Shown here piece by piece: positions 37,032 to 49,165 of a stretch of 64,000 nt of DNA. The position numbers and the translations under genes are program-made. This DNA comes from Pampus argenteus. Taxonomy: Eukaryota; Chordata; Actinopteri; Scombriformes; Stromateidae. How positions within the stretch are numbered: the stretch's first letter is position 1; every line of letters begins with the position of its first letter. The DNA is taken from assembly GCA_036937835.1 (NCBI GenBank), contig CM072873.1, positions 14,186,001 to 14,250,000 on the forward strand. Reading direction: 5' to 3'. The notes below the pieces were generated by a model. The model did no database searches, was not told the origin of the DNA, and saw only the letters and a program-made list of their open reading frames with translations.

Positions 37032-37158
37032 CAGAGAGAGAGAGGGAGAGAGCCGAGGCAGAGAGCCAAGGCAGAGAGGAGTAGCCCTGGGACTGTGGAG
37101 AACGTACAGAGGAAGAGGAAGAGGAAGAGCGAGAGAGAGAGCGAGAGAGAGAGAGAGC
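37032..37158 (+). repeat. GA-rich purine tract
   Basis: Imperfect GA and GGAAGA repeats dominate; short pyrimidine interruptions occur in the middle. Confidence 0.85.
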
Positions 37159-37231
37159 ACCCCCACTGCAGTGATGGAGGGTATAATCAAAAACTTTTCT
37201 CCCATTCCCCTTTTTTCTTAGTGACCGCAGG

Positions 37232-37256
37232 TTTCTAAATGTTAAACATTTAGAAA
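37232..37256. repeat. 12-bp near-palindrome
   Basis: TTTCTAAATGTT and AACATTTAGAAA are exact reverse complements around a single A. Confidence 0.9.
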
Positions 37257-37309
37257 TAAAGCCAAAACTTAAACCATTAGTAATGTATCTGTAACTTTAC
37301 TACTCGTCT

Positions 37310-37460
37310 TTGTTTTATACGATTTCAAAATGAATATCTGTAGTTTTGGACTGGTGGGACGTCTCTGGGAAATCGTGATGGACATTTTTCACTATTGTCT
37401 GACATTCTTTGGATCAAATAAATAATCATGAAAATAATCCATAATTGCAAGCTTGAATTG
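37310..37460 (+). mobile_element. copy of the dispersed inverted-repeat family (plus orientation)
   Basis: GAATATCTGTAGTTTTGGAC, TCTGGGAAATCGTGATGGAC, TTTTTCACTATTGTCTGACA and ATCAAATAAATAATCATG follow the same order as the copies near 27.0 and 50.2 kb. Confidence 0.6.
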
Positions 37461-37479
37461 ATTTGCTTAATAATTTGTT

Positions 37480-37800
37480 GATTAATAATCAGTAATCATT
37501 TTGTCTATATTATTAGATTCAGTTTAATAAAGACTGAAAAAAGCAGGAAATCATCCCATCTGAGAAAAAATAGTGAACAAAAAGTGACAAAAACTTAAAC
37601 AGTTATTGACTAATTGTTTAATCTCTACTTCAAATAGTTAGATTTTTTCTGACTAACAGCTCTAAAATGTAAAATATACAAATTAATTTATGTCATGCAG
37701 AAAATGTTTGATGTTTGCTTGATTAATGACCTAAAATGCTTTTGTTTGATTTTCTCTTGATCATTAACCAACTAATTGTTTCAGCACTGAATAGAATCGC
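37480..37800 (-). mobile_element. copy of the dispersed inverted-repeat family (minus orientation)
   Basis: Read on the minus strand this shows AGTGCTGAAACAATTAGTTG, a decayed middle with AAACATTTTCTGCATGA, and repeated TTAAACAATTAG words. It sits directly beside the plus-oriented copy at 37310-37460, so the pair is tail to tail. Boundaries are approximate. Confidence 0.4.
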
Positions 37801-37809
37801 AAAGAAAAG

Positions 37810-38716
37810 AGTGTCACAAACAGAAATCATAATCAGAGAAGGTGTTACATCCATATTGTTTGTTTGACAGGTGATTTCTGGGAAATGCAGTGCAAAAAAA
37901 AAAAAGGCCGCAGTGAGCACTGTGAGTACTGTAAGTGAAAATTTTATAGAAAAGGTCTCAAGGAGGTTGACAGACTTTCATTTTTTAAAGCAACACGCGG
38001 ATCCTGTGTTTATTCATTAATTCAGCTTTACTGACGCCCATCTGCCTTCAGGGTTACTCAGTGAGTGTAAGCCGAATTCAAATCACCACTCTACATTATT
38101 TTACAAAGAAGACAACAGCAGTAAAAAAAAGCCTAAAAACCGACAGCTTCTCTCATCTAACTGCAGCTTTTTGCAAACCCCCCCCCCCCCTCTCTCGCTG
38201 CGCTCAGTGCAACCGTAGCTCCTCTCACTGTGAGCTGTATTGATTTCTAGTCTTAATGCTGCTGCGCTGTGCATGGAGGAAGGTGCTGTGGAGCGGGACT
38301 GACCTTTATCAAAGTATGCAGATGCTGAAATGTGGGTGCAGGGGGCAGGAAGGGCACCTCCGCTGGCACCCCAGACTGTTACCCTTGCAGGCAGGGAATG
38401 AAATGAGAGCAGCGACCTGTATTGAACGCACCCCTCTTTCATCACTCTTCGGGCGCAAACCAACATCCAGCCCAAACAAAACTAATTATTATAAAGAACT
38501 AAAGAGACAACTAAAAAGTTAGTTGATTGTAGTCTAGATTAGACCCGAAACAATTCTGATCATCGATTTAAATATGTAGAAGATGAAACCAGAGAATATT
38601 TGCTTTTTACCTTGTTTGAAGCACTTGGCTTTTTTAAAAGTGCCATAAAGATGGTTCATCTTTGAAGTAAAACTTCAGCGACTTATTGCTCTTACAAAGT
38701 TGACTTGCAAGACACA

Positions 38717-38752
<36 letters not shown>

Positions 38753-41700
38753 AAGCAGCAGAGGTGAGCTACCCTGATCTTTAGTCCCTATCATGGGTCA
38801 AACTCTAAAAATGCTTGATCCTATTTCCAATAAATTTGCAGCCTTCAAACCGAAGCTCAGGCAAGCCATTCGATGTCATAGTGACGTCACCCGAGTAATT
38901 TTGTTATTTTTAGAGCACTTTCAGAAACACAGAAGACAATATACAACAGTTTTTACACACCGAGTAGTAGTGTGGAGTGCTCCATTAACTGATCATTATG
39001 GTTTTTTTTAAAGAATTGTTATTTACTGTCCTTGGTTTACCACTTGTGTTGACACACTTTGTGATGTCAATCTGTAGATATCGCAGCCAATAAAAAGTTC
39101 CCACATATCCTATTTGTCACCTCTAGAAGGCCGACTTGAAATGTTTCTCCCTGCAGGCAGTTCCTATTTACAGCACATCTGATATGACTGAAGGCAGTAC
39201 CAGAGCGCTTGAACTTCCTACTTACAAACTAGCTCACACTAATTTAAGAAACATCCAATACCGTAGTGTATTCAGGTTTCAATATTTCATGTGTTTCATG
39301 GGCTGGAAGCCTGTCCCTTTGCAGTGATGTTACAGGGTTGAATATGAAATGTTTTGGGGAACGTCTGCAAAACGTCCAGCAAACCATTTAAAATGAGGCC
39401 AAATAATTAATATGTGCAGAATATCCTTTATCTAGATAAGAGGACAGGACAGAGTCAGTTACTTTAAAGCAAATACATTTAAAAATAGCAGTCTTTGTAT
39501 TACCACTTTGCCAACTGAGCACTCTAAAAATATCCTACTGTATATAGACCAATTTATACATATTTTGCACTATCAATTACTATATAAGTGCAGTCATTAT
39601 GCCATTTAAAAAAAGAAAATAAAACCAAATTATCAAAGCAAAGCTGTGTTTATTGTTAGAACATCCAAGCTAAATGCTTTAACAGTCAAATGGGTCAAAC
39701 TGATGCACTTACCTCCATCCTAACTCTATTAGGCTGGAGAGACTGTCAAAAGTTTGGGAGAGCCTGAATATATGATCCCAGTCAGATTTACACACAAACA
39801 CTCAGGGGGAGGCTTGGAGCTGGCGACACGCCCTGCACTGAATTGTGTTATAAATAAGCTTTAACTTAATTGCATTTCCCCAACTGGGGAGGAACAAATG
39901 CAGGACCAGCATATTTATTGCCACTCAACCTGTGTGTGTGTGTGTGTGTGTGTATATACAGTATTTGCAAGCGGGGGCCAAAGTGTAAAAGCGATAGTAA
40001 GTTTGCAGTAAGATAACAAATCCAGTACATCTCTGAATGTGTTAGCACCTGTGTGTGTTTTAAACTGGTCTCACATGATAGAGGGAAAGGTAAAAAAGAC
40101 CAATTTTTATGCCACTTTATGGCTAGTAATTGCTAATAAGGATGCATTCACTCAGCCACAGATGGTTTGTTTTTTTAGGTGCTCATTATTTTCATCTACT
40201 GTGCTGCACATGTCCTTACCAGCTATAAAAAAAAACAGAGATAAATTATGACAAAGATGTACAAATAAGCACTGATTTGGAGTTTTGATTTAGATGTGTA
40301 GGTTATCTTTAAAAATACAAAGACACATTTCAATTAACGAGAGAACGGAAACTATAAGACTAGCATGAATAAAACAACAAAAGTAAAGTATTACATATGA
40401 TTAGCTGAGCTTAAGATGATCCTGGTTGTGTGAGAAGGCTGTCGTGAGCCTCGGGGTGGTAAGGTAAACCTCATGGGTCTATTCCAAGATATCTGGAAAA
40501 GTGCTGGCAGGGGGAAAAGCTGAGTGGTCAGCAGGATGAGGATCAGCGTGGACATGTGTTCTGTCAGTCATGACGCCCTAGAGGGGTTGACAGCTACACC
40601 TTCCAGAGATATTAAGGAAAAGGGTTGGGTAAGCTGGGGGAGGTGTGTAGAAAGCAGAGAAAGGGCAAATCCCTCCATTTTGTAATAATGTAACCCCCTA
40701 TATGTTGCTATTTATAAAATATATAAAGGCAGGTTTACAAGCACAGAAGAGTCATGCTCATACAGGCGTGACCACAACTGCAATTACTTTAGTCGATTCC
40801 GGTCCATCCGCTGCACACCACCACACTCATTTGTTTACGAATCCATCAGCGCCTAGTTAAACATCTGTCTCTCCAGGGATGAAGCTTCTCTACCCAACAG
40901 CTGTGTTATCTTCACTGGGTCAAAATGAAACAGAAGCCTGCAACCTTTATCCGTTTTATATTCTCAGCAGCAAACTTACCTCACTCAAGCGCCAAACCAT
41001 AAAGCGAATTCTGTCTATAACACCCCAAAATCTGTCTCCGTTAGCCCAACCTAAACTTGGCAGTTACTTTATAGCTTTGACTGCCATAAAATGTACAGTA
41101 AAGAGGCTTGTGGTGCATGGATGAAGGTTCATATCTGTTAGTTCAGAGCCCAAGCACCGCCACAAAATAAACTATTAAACTGCATCCTTCGTACTGAGAA
41201 CTATTGTCCGGCTAAGAATTGGAGTGATGTATACCAGAGCTCCAGATTAGGACTGTAATAAATTTCCACTCTGGTTCATAACAATGGACCCTAAGTGTGT
41301 CAAAAGAGATTGAGAGTCAATGCCTCGTAAAACGGGGTGAAAGAGACAAACATGAGAGCTGAAGCATTATGTGATCCCTTTGACCTTTAACAGGGGAAAA
41401 AAAACAAAACTTTGACCCCATTTAGTCACAATTAATACAGAATTAGCAGCAAACTATGCGCCAAGAAGTAGGGAATCCTTCTGTTATTTCAACATCTATA
41501 CAAAATGGAAACAATAACATTTCCATTGTCAATTTCCATACACACCGGTGGAGGATTATAAATGTGAAGGCTATGGAGGCAAATAAATTCTGCTTTTTTT
41601 TCTTCACGTCGTGAGCGTGAATACGACCCCGAGGAGAGCTTCCAAGGCAGCAGAAGAAACATCATTGTAATTACGCCTTTAGTGAATATTCTACACATTC

Positions 41701-42490
41701 ATCCCTTTTGTTTTGTGTATGGAAATGTTCTCATGAATCTTCTAGTATGCTTCTGGATGAAGCTGTCACTTCCACTGTTCCTCTTTGTCTTTTTTATGGA
41801 TGCACACAGAATCTAATTCATCACTATCTGAGTGTAATTATGGAAATTTTTTGGAGATTTGTTTGGTAGTTCTGTAACAGCAGTCTGCCATTTCTACAAA
41901 ACACCTAGAAGTCTCTGGAGGGACAAGAAAAGATTTTCATATTAATACTCGAGTTTGTTCATGCATATGAACAATTTTCATTGTTTTAACTGCGTAACTA
42001 AATAATGTTTTGAGTAATCATAAGCATTTATTATTATTCCATATAGAGTGCATTAATCACCAATGACTGTATACATTTAGTTTCTATATTATCTATGTCT
42101 GATTATTTTGTATGCTGTGGGTCAGTGTGAACTGTGCATTTTCAATATGACAGCACATATGCCAACAAGACATTTATTCCACAGATTGTGATTTTGATAT
42201 TTTTGTTTAGTAATAATATTTTTTTCCTAAGCATACAGCCTCTTTTTTGCAATGTCACTTAAGGACATGTAAAATGTGACAGATTATATTTAATCTGTTT
42301 TGAAATCTGATCTAAGATCTTTCTAAAAGGATCAAAGGGTCGAACATTATGACCTCTGGCCCTTAACCTCAGTCTTTCAACCCAAATATTCATTGTGTTT
42401 CTTCACGTCCTCAGTGAGTAATATAGATATCAAAACAGAATGAGGTTCAGCCTAAATCTTCATCATAACTCCAGTTTTGAGAGAGTTAAA
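37810..42490. other. intronic stretch, nothing recognised
   Basis: Contains a C13 run at 38178-38190, the A28 run and a short TG run near 39932-39952. No exon or named repeat was found. Confidence 0.5.
38722..38749 (+). repeat. A28 homopolymer
   Basis: An uninterrupted A run. The sequence to its left is not recognised as a SINE or LINE, so it is listed only as a homopolymer. Confidence 0.95.
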
Positions 42491-42499
42491 AGTAATAAT

Positions 42500-42695
42500 T
42501 ATTAGAATTAATGCTACAACTAATAGTTATTTTCATTATCAGAAAAAAAAAAATCAAATCACACTCCGACCTCTTGTTTAATTTGACCAACAGTCCAAAA
42601 TAAAGAAGATAATGAATTTATTACCACGTAGATGATGAAAAAGCAGCATAATTGATTGATTAACACATTGTTTCAGCATTTGCCACATTTGATCA
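42500..42695 (-). mobile_element. copy of the dispersed inverted-repeat family (minus orientation)
   Basis: The minus strand reads TGAAACAATGTGTTAATCAA, then GCTGCTTTTTCATCATC, TTTTGGACTGTTGGTCAAAT, and finally TGATAATGAAAATAAC and ATTAGTTGTAGC. Both family ends are present, although the interior before the second end is shortened. Confidence 0.55.
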
Positions 42696-42699
42696 TGCA

Positions 42700-44204
42700 G
42701 TTTAATTTACTGTTATTGGTGATTCAGTAGGGTTTTTTTTCACTTCTCAAAAATGTAAAATTAAGAAACTGACATAACTGTATAAGAGGATAGTTACATC
42801 TCTTTAACATGGCTCTTACTACTTCTACTAAAATGGTCTAGAGCAATAATAATTCAATTGTAATATCTGATTCCTGCATCACAAGTATTTATCAATTCAC
42901 AGTGCTCAAATCGGGGCTGTGCTGCACTGTAAGAACATCGAACTCGCAGCACGATGCACAACACAATGAACAGATCAATAGACCAGCATTCCCACACAAT
43001 GGCAACAACATCACAGCAGTCTCATAATAACAGTCTTTCTCCACATCTCTCCCCTTCCACTCCCCCGGCAGCCTTCAGGCTCGGCCCAAAAAGCATCTCT
43101 CACATAAATCAAGCAAAACCCTGAGAGCTCAGCAGGCCCCAAGAGCATGCTGATCACCCCGACACTTGTTCCCCTGCCACCAGTCTCCTGGGCTGCCTCA
43201 GCCCTCAGGAACCAACACCTTGGAGACAAGAGACCCTGCCAGTCAGCCACAGCGAGGGTCCTGATTGGTGGGGGAAGGGGAGGTCACAGATGCATGTCAC
43301 TTTGATTCAGTGCCTGCAGACCAATGTGTAAGATACAAACGGATGCAAGCTGTGACAAAAACAAATCAATATTTCTCAAGAAGCTCAATTCTGCATACAT
43401 GCCAGTAGCCCAGAGCATGTAAAGCCATTGCAACGTGTATGAGACAAAAAGCTGTTCTATCATACAATACATGGCCCTGCTACTGTTTTCTCAACAGTAT
43501 GTTTCCATTATTGCAACACTGCCAAATATGCCCACTCAGTTGTTAGCCTCTGTTTTTTGTAGTGCAGTATTGTACACAGATGGTACAGCAGGCAAGGCTA
43601 CATAACATACACAATTTACATAATACATTACTATTAAATTTAATGCAAGCTTTTCAAGCATGGCTGGCCCCAGAAGGCGTCAGACCTCCACTCTTGTCAC
43701 TCATCATGATAGTCATGCTACTAACCTACTACTAATATTCTCTATTGCTTTGTTTCTAAAGCAGACGTGATACGGAAACGATAAAGAAAAAAAGAAAGAG
43801 AGCAAAAATCCAGAATTCGACAAAACAAAAGCAGCAGGGATTAGAGAAGCAAGGGGAGGGTTACTTAGGGACTTCCTGTTTCCACAGTTGTGTGACAAAT
43901 CCCAAAGTTGAATCCCTACTGCATGCAACACACACAGAATCACTAGCAAAGCACTCTGATGAGAGCAAAATCTCTTGACAGGAAAACAAGGGGATATAGA
44001 GTGCACGCTCAGATGAGAGGCTGTCTAATCATGTGAAGAAGGAAGCATTTAAAATTCAGAGTGATGAGTGCAAACAACACATGAATAGGTTACTTAAGTA
44101 TGTTCTAAATTAAATGATGTCAAGAGACTAAGAAGACAACACCTTTGTATCAAAAGCAAATGCTGCGTGAGCTGTATCTGGTAGATTTCTGAATAACTTT
44201 GAAG

Positions 44205-44240
<36 letters not shown>

Positions 44241-44460
44241 TGTAGCTGTCATTTGTTGACATATTTGTCAAAACACACAAATCAATAGGATACAAAAACA
44301 AGCACACAAAGTAAATGACATATATATGACTGTTAAACACACTTCATTTTCGATACCCAAGGGTACTGATTAAATAAAGAAGATTAAATCGCTACATTAG
44401 TGTCAACCAAAAAAAAAAAGCAACCAGTCTACAACCATGAGGAAAAATAGAAAAGCTGTC
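42700..44460. other. intronic stretch next to slc8a3 exon 2
   Basis: The GC-balanced segment 43000-43260 is repeat-free and stands out from its A/T-rich surroundings. It could be regulatory, but nothing in it identifies a function. Confidence 0.35.
44205..44237 (+). repeat. (TA)n microsatellite
   Basis: A perfect TA run in intron 2, about 230 bases from the exon 2 donor. Confidence 0.95.
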
Positions 44461-44464
44461 TTAC

Positions 44465-46245
44465 CACGTCTCATCGTTCTTGAACTCGAGCTCTCCGTAG
44501 GTATCTTCAAAGTCCTCCCCTCCTCCTTTGGCAAGTCCCTCCACAGTGCGATAAGGCACAACGACTGTCCCCCTTGCTCCAGAAGTCCTTAGCACTTTCA
44601 CTTCCATAATGCATATGCTCTCGCTGACGTGCACCGAGTTGCTCTCAAAGGTGAAGATGCCCGAGTGATCATCGTCCAGAATGGTCACAGTGGCCACAGC
44701 AGGGAAGCCCAGCATGGCCTTTGGATACGGAAGACTGTTGGGAGATAATACCTCGTCCTCAGTCTCCAGGACACGCAGGTTACTGAGGCGCACAAAAAAG
44801 TGCTCGTCCTCTTCAAAGATGTCATCATCTATGATGCCAATGCTTATTTCCTTGATCATCTCTCCTGGTTTGAACACCACCGTGCCCTCTGAGAATTCAT
44901 AGTCAGCCCCAGCGTTCGCCGAGCCATCCTCTGTCTTATAATCCACGTAGATGGTCTTGTTGATGTCGCCACCCTTTCTGGTGATAGTGAGGATGGCAGC
45001 GCCACAGTTCTCCAGGCACTGGTAGACAGCAGGCTCAAAAGCGATTCGAGACACATACTCTTCTGGCTCCTCCACGTGCACCTCCTGCACGCTGGTGCTC
45101 TTTTTTGCCTGCTCGGCAACGTGTTTCTTCAGAATATTTCCTGCGCCGGTCATCATGCGTGTAGCTTGGATACGATAGAAGGCACGGCTCTTTTGCTGGT
45201 GCGAGAGAGCGTAATAGTTGGCCATCTCGACCAGCTGATCCAACTCTTTCTCTGGGTGCTTCTGCTTCAGGTCTTTCAAGATGCGGATCATATCATGCCG
45301 TGACTCATCGACCTCTTTGTTCTCAATCAAACCAATAAGATTGCTGGCCGCACCTCCATCCATGAAGTGAGAATTGACCATCTTGCCATCCATCTCAATC
45401 CCCTTGGAGCGCTCAGTCTCTGTCTCAATGATGACACCCCGGTGTTTGTCGCTGCGATACTTCTTGTGCATGAATTTGTAGAAGAGTAGTCGTCTGTCCG
45501 CCACCCAGGCAAGCAGTACGCATATGGGGAAGAAGGCCAGTGTGAGTAGACCCTCCCAGACCTGGACTACGTTGGGAGAAAACACAGCCAGGATCATGTA
45601 GAGCCAAATGTAAGCAAAGATGCTCCATCCTGCAGTGATAAAGAACACTCTGAGGTGTTTGACCTTGCGTACCTCTCCTTGGGGAATGACAGACACACAA
45701 ATGCCAATGATGACAAACATATTGAAGGCTGCACTGCCAACGATTGTGGCAGGCCCGAGCTCACCAGATTTGAACCCATGTCCACAAACCTCAATTACAG
45801 AGAGCATGATCTCTGGGGCGGATGAGCCCAAGGCCATGAGGGTGAGGTTGGAGACCGTTTCATTCCACACCCGGATCTTTGTTGTGATTGTTTCTCCATT
45901 GGGCCTTTTGATGACAATTTCCCTCTCCTGGGAAGTGATGACCTCGATGGATGCCATGAAACGGTCAGCAATGATGGACACTCCGAGAAACATGTAGATC
46001 AGGGCCACAAAATACACAATGACCCGCGCAATCTTGTCTCCCATGGAGGGATCCTCAGGATACCAGATAGGCAGAATGATCCCTGCATGACACTTGGAGT
46101 TCCCTGCACAGGTCGCATTGCTGGGGGTGAGAAGAGGGCTCGGAGTGGTCCGGGCTTCTGCACAAAGGAAGGCTACAGCCACAGACACCAGCCCCAACCA
46201 GAGGCAGGCTGACGACCCTGGCTTCACGGGCCTTGAACCCTCCAT
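44465..46245 (-). CDS. slc8a3: Na+/Ca2+ exchanger 3 (NCX3), first coding exon
   Basis: This exon encodes the N-terminal 593 residues of a plasma-membrane Na+/Ca2+ antiporter. In order it shows a signal peptide (about 1-32), an N-glycosylation sequon at N43, the first membrane helices, and the alpha-1 repeat with SNLTLMALGSSAPE at 132-145 and GPATIVGSAAFN at 164-175. Further helices reach about 250. The basic XIP autoinhibitory segment is about 251-270. A long cytoplasmic loop holds the Ca2+-binding Calx-beta domain CBD1 (about 392-522, acidic IIDDDIFEEDE at 471-481) and the start of CBD2 after TILDDDHSG (521-529). The second membrane half lies in later exons outside the window. The start is the first ATG in the inferred mRNA. 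The 3' end is a GTAAGA donor, leaving a split codon. Residues such as IWYPEDPS and VALIYMFLG favour NCX3 over NCX1, and cox16 synteny agrees; slc8a4 is the main alternative. Confidence 0.96.
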
Positions 46246-46332
46246 GCACCCTCCTTCGTCTCAAGGGTCCTTACCACACTGACAGTCACTCTGGGATCCA
46301 GCACTGGGCTGTGCTTTTTCTCCACCCACCAC
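46246..46332 (-). other. slc8a3: slc8a3 exon 2, 5' untranslated part
   Basis: Reading leftwards, a pyrimidine-rich tract ending in TTTAG forms a good splice acceptor, with the exon starting at 46332. The 87 bases before the start codon contain no ATG, so translation should begin at 46245. The start context is weak at -3 (T) but has G at +4. A donor-like GTG/GTAAGG lies inside this leader at about 46269-46275, 24 to 30 bases before the ATG. Confidence 0.75.
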
Positions 46333-49137
46333 CTAAACACAGCAGAAAGAAATTACATAAAATATATTAATGTTATACAATATCTTATATCTAGAGACTT
46401 ATTTCAGATTGAAAAATCTATTACTTAATACATGTTCATTGTGTTTACTTAATGCATTACTTATTAAAGCAGCTAGGAGTGCATAATTCATGTAACACAG
46501 GGAGAAACACACAAAAACAGGAATTTCTCAGATTTATAGCGCAAGAATTTAATTGATCCCACTATCCTTCTGTAAGACTCCAGTGAGTTTCTGCCTCCCC
46601 CTTTACAAACAGCACACGCATGAGAACTTTATGTTATCTATGAGAGGAGGGCTGGAAAATACTTACCCATTATCAGAAATTCATGAGTTTTTTTCAGGTC
46701 TGTTAAGCAATATGTGAACAATGTAAATAATATTAGTTTAATAAAAATCACAGCCTGTGAGCTCATTTCAAATTAAATCATAAAATTAGTTTTCAGTTTA
46801 GATGTAGATATGTGTGTATCCAATAATGTGGATCTGAGAGGGGAGTGTCTGAAATCTCAGGGGTAATACATAGCACTGGACCAAGCAGCTCGCTCAGCAG
46901 GCGTGCAATGTTGCCAAACTAAGCACTGTCCAAAATGTCGCATTGGCAAAAAAAATAAATAAATAAAAAAATACAGAGGGGAGGCAGGAGACCATCAAGA
47001 GGCAAACTGAAACAAAGAGTACAGATGTCCCATCCAAATTCATTATACACTGAGCCATAAATGCACACTTACCAGTTCCGCAAGAGAGAGCAGCATTACA
47101 ATAACAATGCAGGCACTGTCCAAAGTCATAAAAGCTTAGACTAAGCATCTTAGACACCTCTTCAACTCTTATGAGATAGGACTTGACAATTGTTTTGATG
47201 CTAACAGCTGAGACCAGAGGCGACAAGAACAGTTAACAACCCCAAACTTAAAGGATGTAGGCTGTAAGACTCAACAAAGGTGTTTCACTGTAGAGGAAGC
47301 TCTCATCTCAGTGGGACCTGAGTGGTTATTTAGCGGTTCAGACGGTTGGGTGGGGACCCTCTGAAGCCTCTAGCACATCTATGGGGCCCCTGAGGCACAC
47401 AGACAGTTTAGTCTGAATTAAAATTAAATTATAAAAAGACAAGGCGAGTTAATCAGTCTGTCCTGAAGTCACTGGAGTATTACCTTTTTTTATTTTTTTT
47501 TTACTGTCACACACTTGTTTTCCTTTTCTTTTGTTGAGCTAGTTTGAGTCTTTTAATATTTTGTACCTAAAAGTGCATTCTTATGTTTTGATATTGGTTG
47601 GAGGGTTGATTATCTCCGAGTACACACCCATGGCACTTTAAGGCACTTCGGGGAAAAAAAGCATCGATTAAATAGCATATGTTATGCTGTGTAATTCAGA
47701 TTTAAGTCTTACGCAGTACACTGACTTTTAAAATAACTCCAACTACGTGAATTCCCAGGTGATATTTTTGTAAATGATATCTATGATCTAGACAGATCAC
47801 TGGCCTGTTTGGATAGCTGACACATTTTTACAACAGAGGCATGAAAAGTCAAACAGGAGCTGGTGTATTTGAAGCACTAACACCAATTTAAAAGCCAAAT
47901 ATTGTCCCTGGAACCTGAGCAGTGTCAACACACACGCCTAATGTCTGCAAAAAAAAAGCTGGCAAGGTTCCTGTCAAGTCTTGTGTGTGTGTGTAAACTC
48001 AGTCATTAGAAACACCATTGAATATTTACGATAATATTTCACGTTTACAAACAACTGCATCACTGGCAATATTAATACGATGTCTTTTCAGGGACCATAA
48101 GCTCATTTTTTTTTTTTTTTTCTAGAGGTGATAAAACATGGCAAAACATGGACAATATCTCATCTTGAAATGCAATTCTTCAGGTGTTAAAAAAAGATGT
48201 TGATTGCAGCGCAGACTGATCTTGAGGATGGAAAAGGGGATGACGGCAAACGGCAGCAGAAGAAGGAACTTAAATTTAACTAGATCAGCAGAGCCATTTA
48301 TATGGACATGAGCCAGCTATGCAATCCTTGTGAGAACTGACAACGCTGAGCACAAACACAAGCAACAAGGAAATAACAAGAGTGGCAAACTTTTGTTAAA
48401 CTCAACTTAAGTAGAGGAGTAAACTTTCAGAACCGAGGATAATATGTCCATTGCTCAAAAATTGATGCCATAAACTTCTATTAACGTGTACGGTAAAACT
48501 GGACAAGTGACAGCAGAGATTAATGACTTCTGAAGGCGTTTGGGAGGCTTAGGAAAATAACTTCTTCCCGTTTTATTTGTTTTTCTTCCTGTTTTAGAAG
48601 CAGAGATGCACTGCTGACCTACTAGCTTCCCCTTGTGTGTTATTGCGTGGCTAACTGGGATAGATGGTCAGCAACTGCAATGAAGCCAAAATAGAAACGG
48701 TGTCCAGAATTTAAAAGGTCTCTTAGTGAGTTACAACCCAAGTACGGTAATTATTAAATCAATTAAATGTAAAAAATAAATAAAATAAAAACACCCTGCA
48801 CCCACTTTAGATACCAAGGATAGCTCTCATAAAGTTTGGGGACTCATACATGACAGATAAGAAGAAGAAGAAGAAATCTAAGCAGCATCAGCCTAGATAT
48901 CCTGACATTTAGTGAACGGGTGATGAGTGAAGCTCCAAAAAAAGCTGAAACCTACAATTCCCATGACATAACTCCAGAGTGTCTTTCATTGGATGCTCCC
49001 AAACTGGTAATTGCCCATCCCACCGGCTAAGTCGTACTCTTCATGATGGGGAAACATCTAAAAATCAATGGAGTGGCCCTCTTAACAAAATCCTAATACT
49101 ACAAATAACACTGGCAATATAGCTAATATGGATTCAA

Positions 49138-49165
49138 TGATTGATTAATTGATTGATTGATTGAG
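49138..49165 (+). repeat. (GATT)n short tandem repeat
   Basis: Six or seven GATT units with one variant. Confidence 0.85.

Larger units (their letters stand above)
34350..37300. other. intronic stretch without recognised genes
   Basis: A purine-rich block at about 34680-34980, unique sequence to 37000, then the GA tract and 12-bp palindrome listed separately. The 193-codon minus frame at 36409-36990 has no recognisable domain. Confidence 0.45.
1..44464 (-). other. slc8a3: slc8a3 intron 2, open at the left edge
   Basis: The intron begins at the GTAAGA donor just left of the coding exon and no acceptor leading into a recognisable exchanger exon was found down to base 1. In mammals the intron after this large exon is also very long, and the following short, alternatively spliced exons encode the rest of CBD2. 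I looked on the minus strand for that continuation and saw none. The open frames present are low-complexity or repeat-derived. Confidence 0.65.

Noticed and set aside
38722..38749. Poly-A tail of a retrogene or LINE
   Set aside because: No recognisable gene, SINE or LINE sequence precedes the A run and no target duplication was seen.
1..44464. Later slc8a3 exons or CRISPR-like arrays
   Set aside because: No frame matching the CBD2 continuation or the alpha-2 repeat was found, and no regularly spaced direct repeats; vertebrate DNA would not carry CRISPR arrays.
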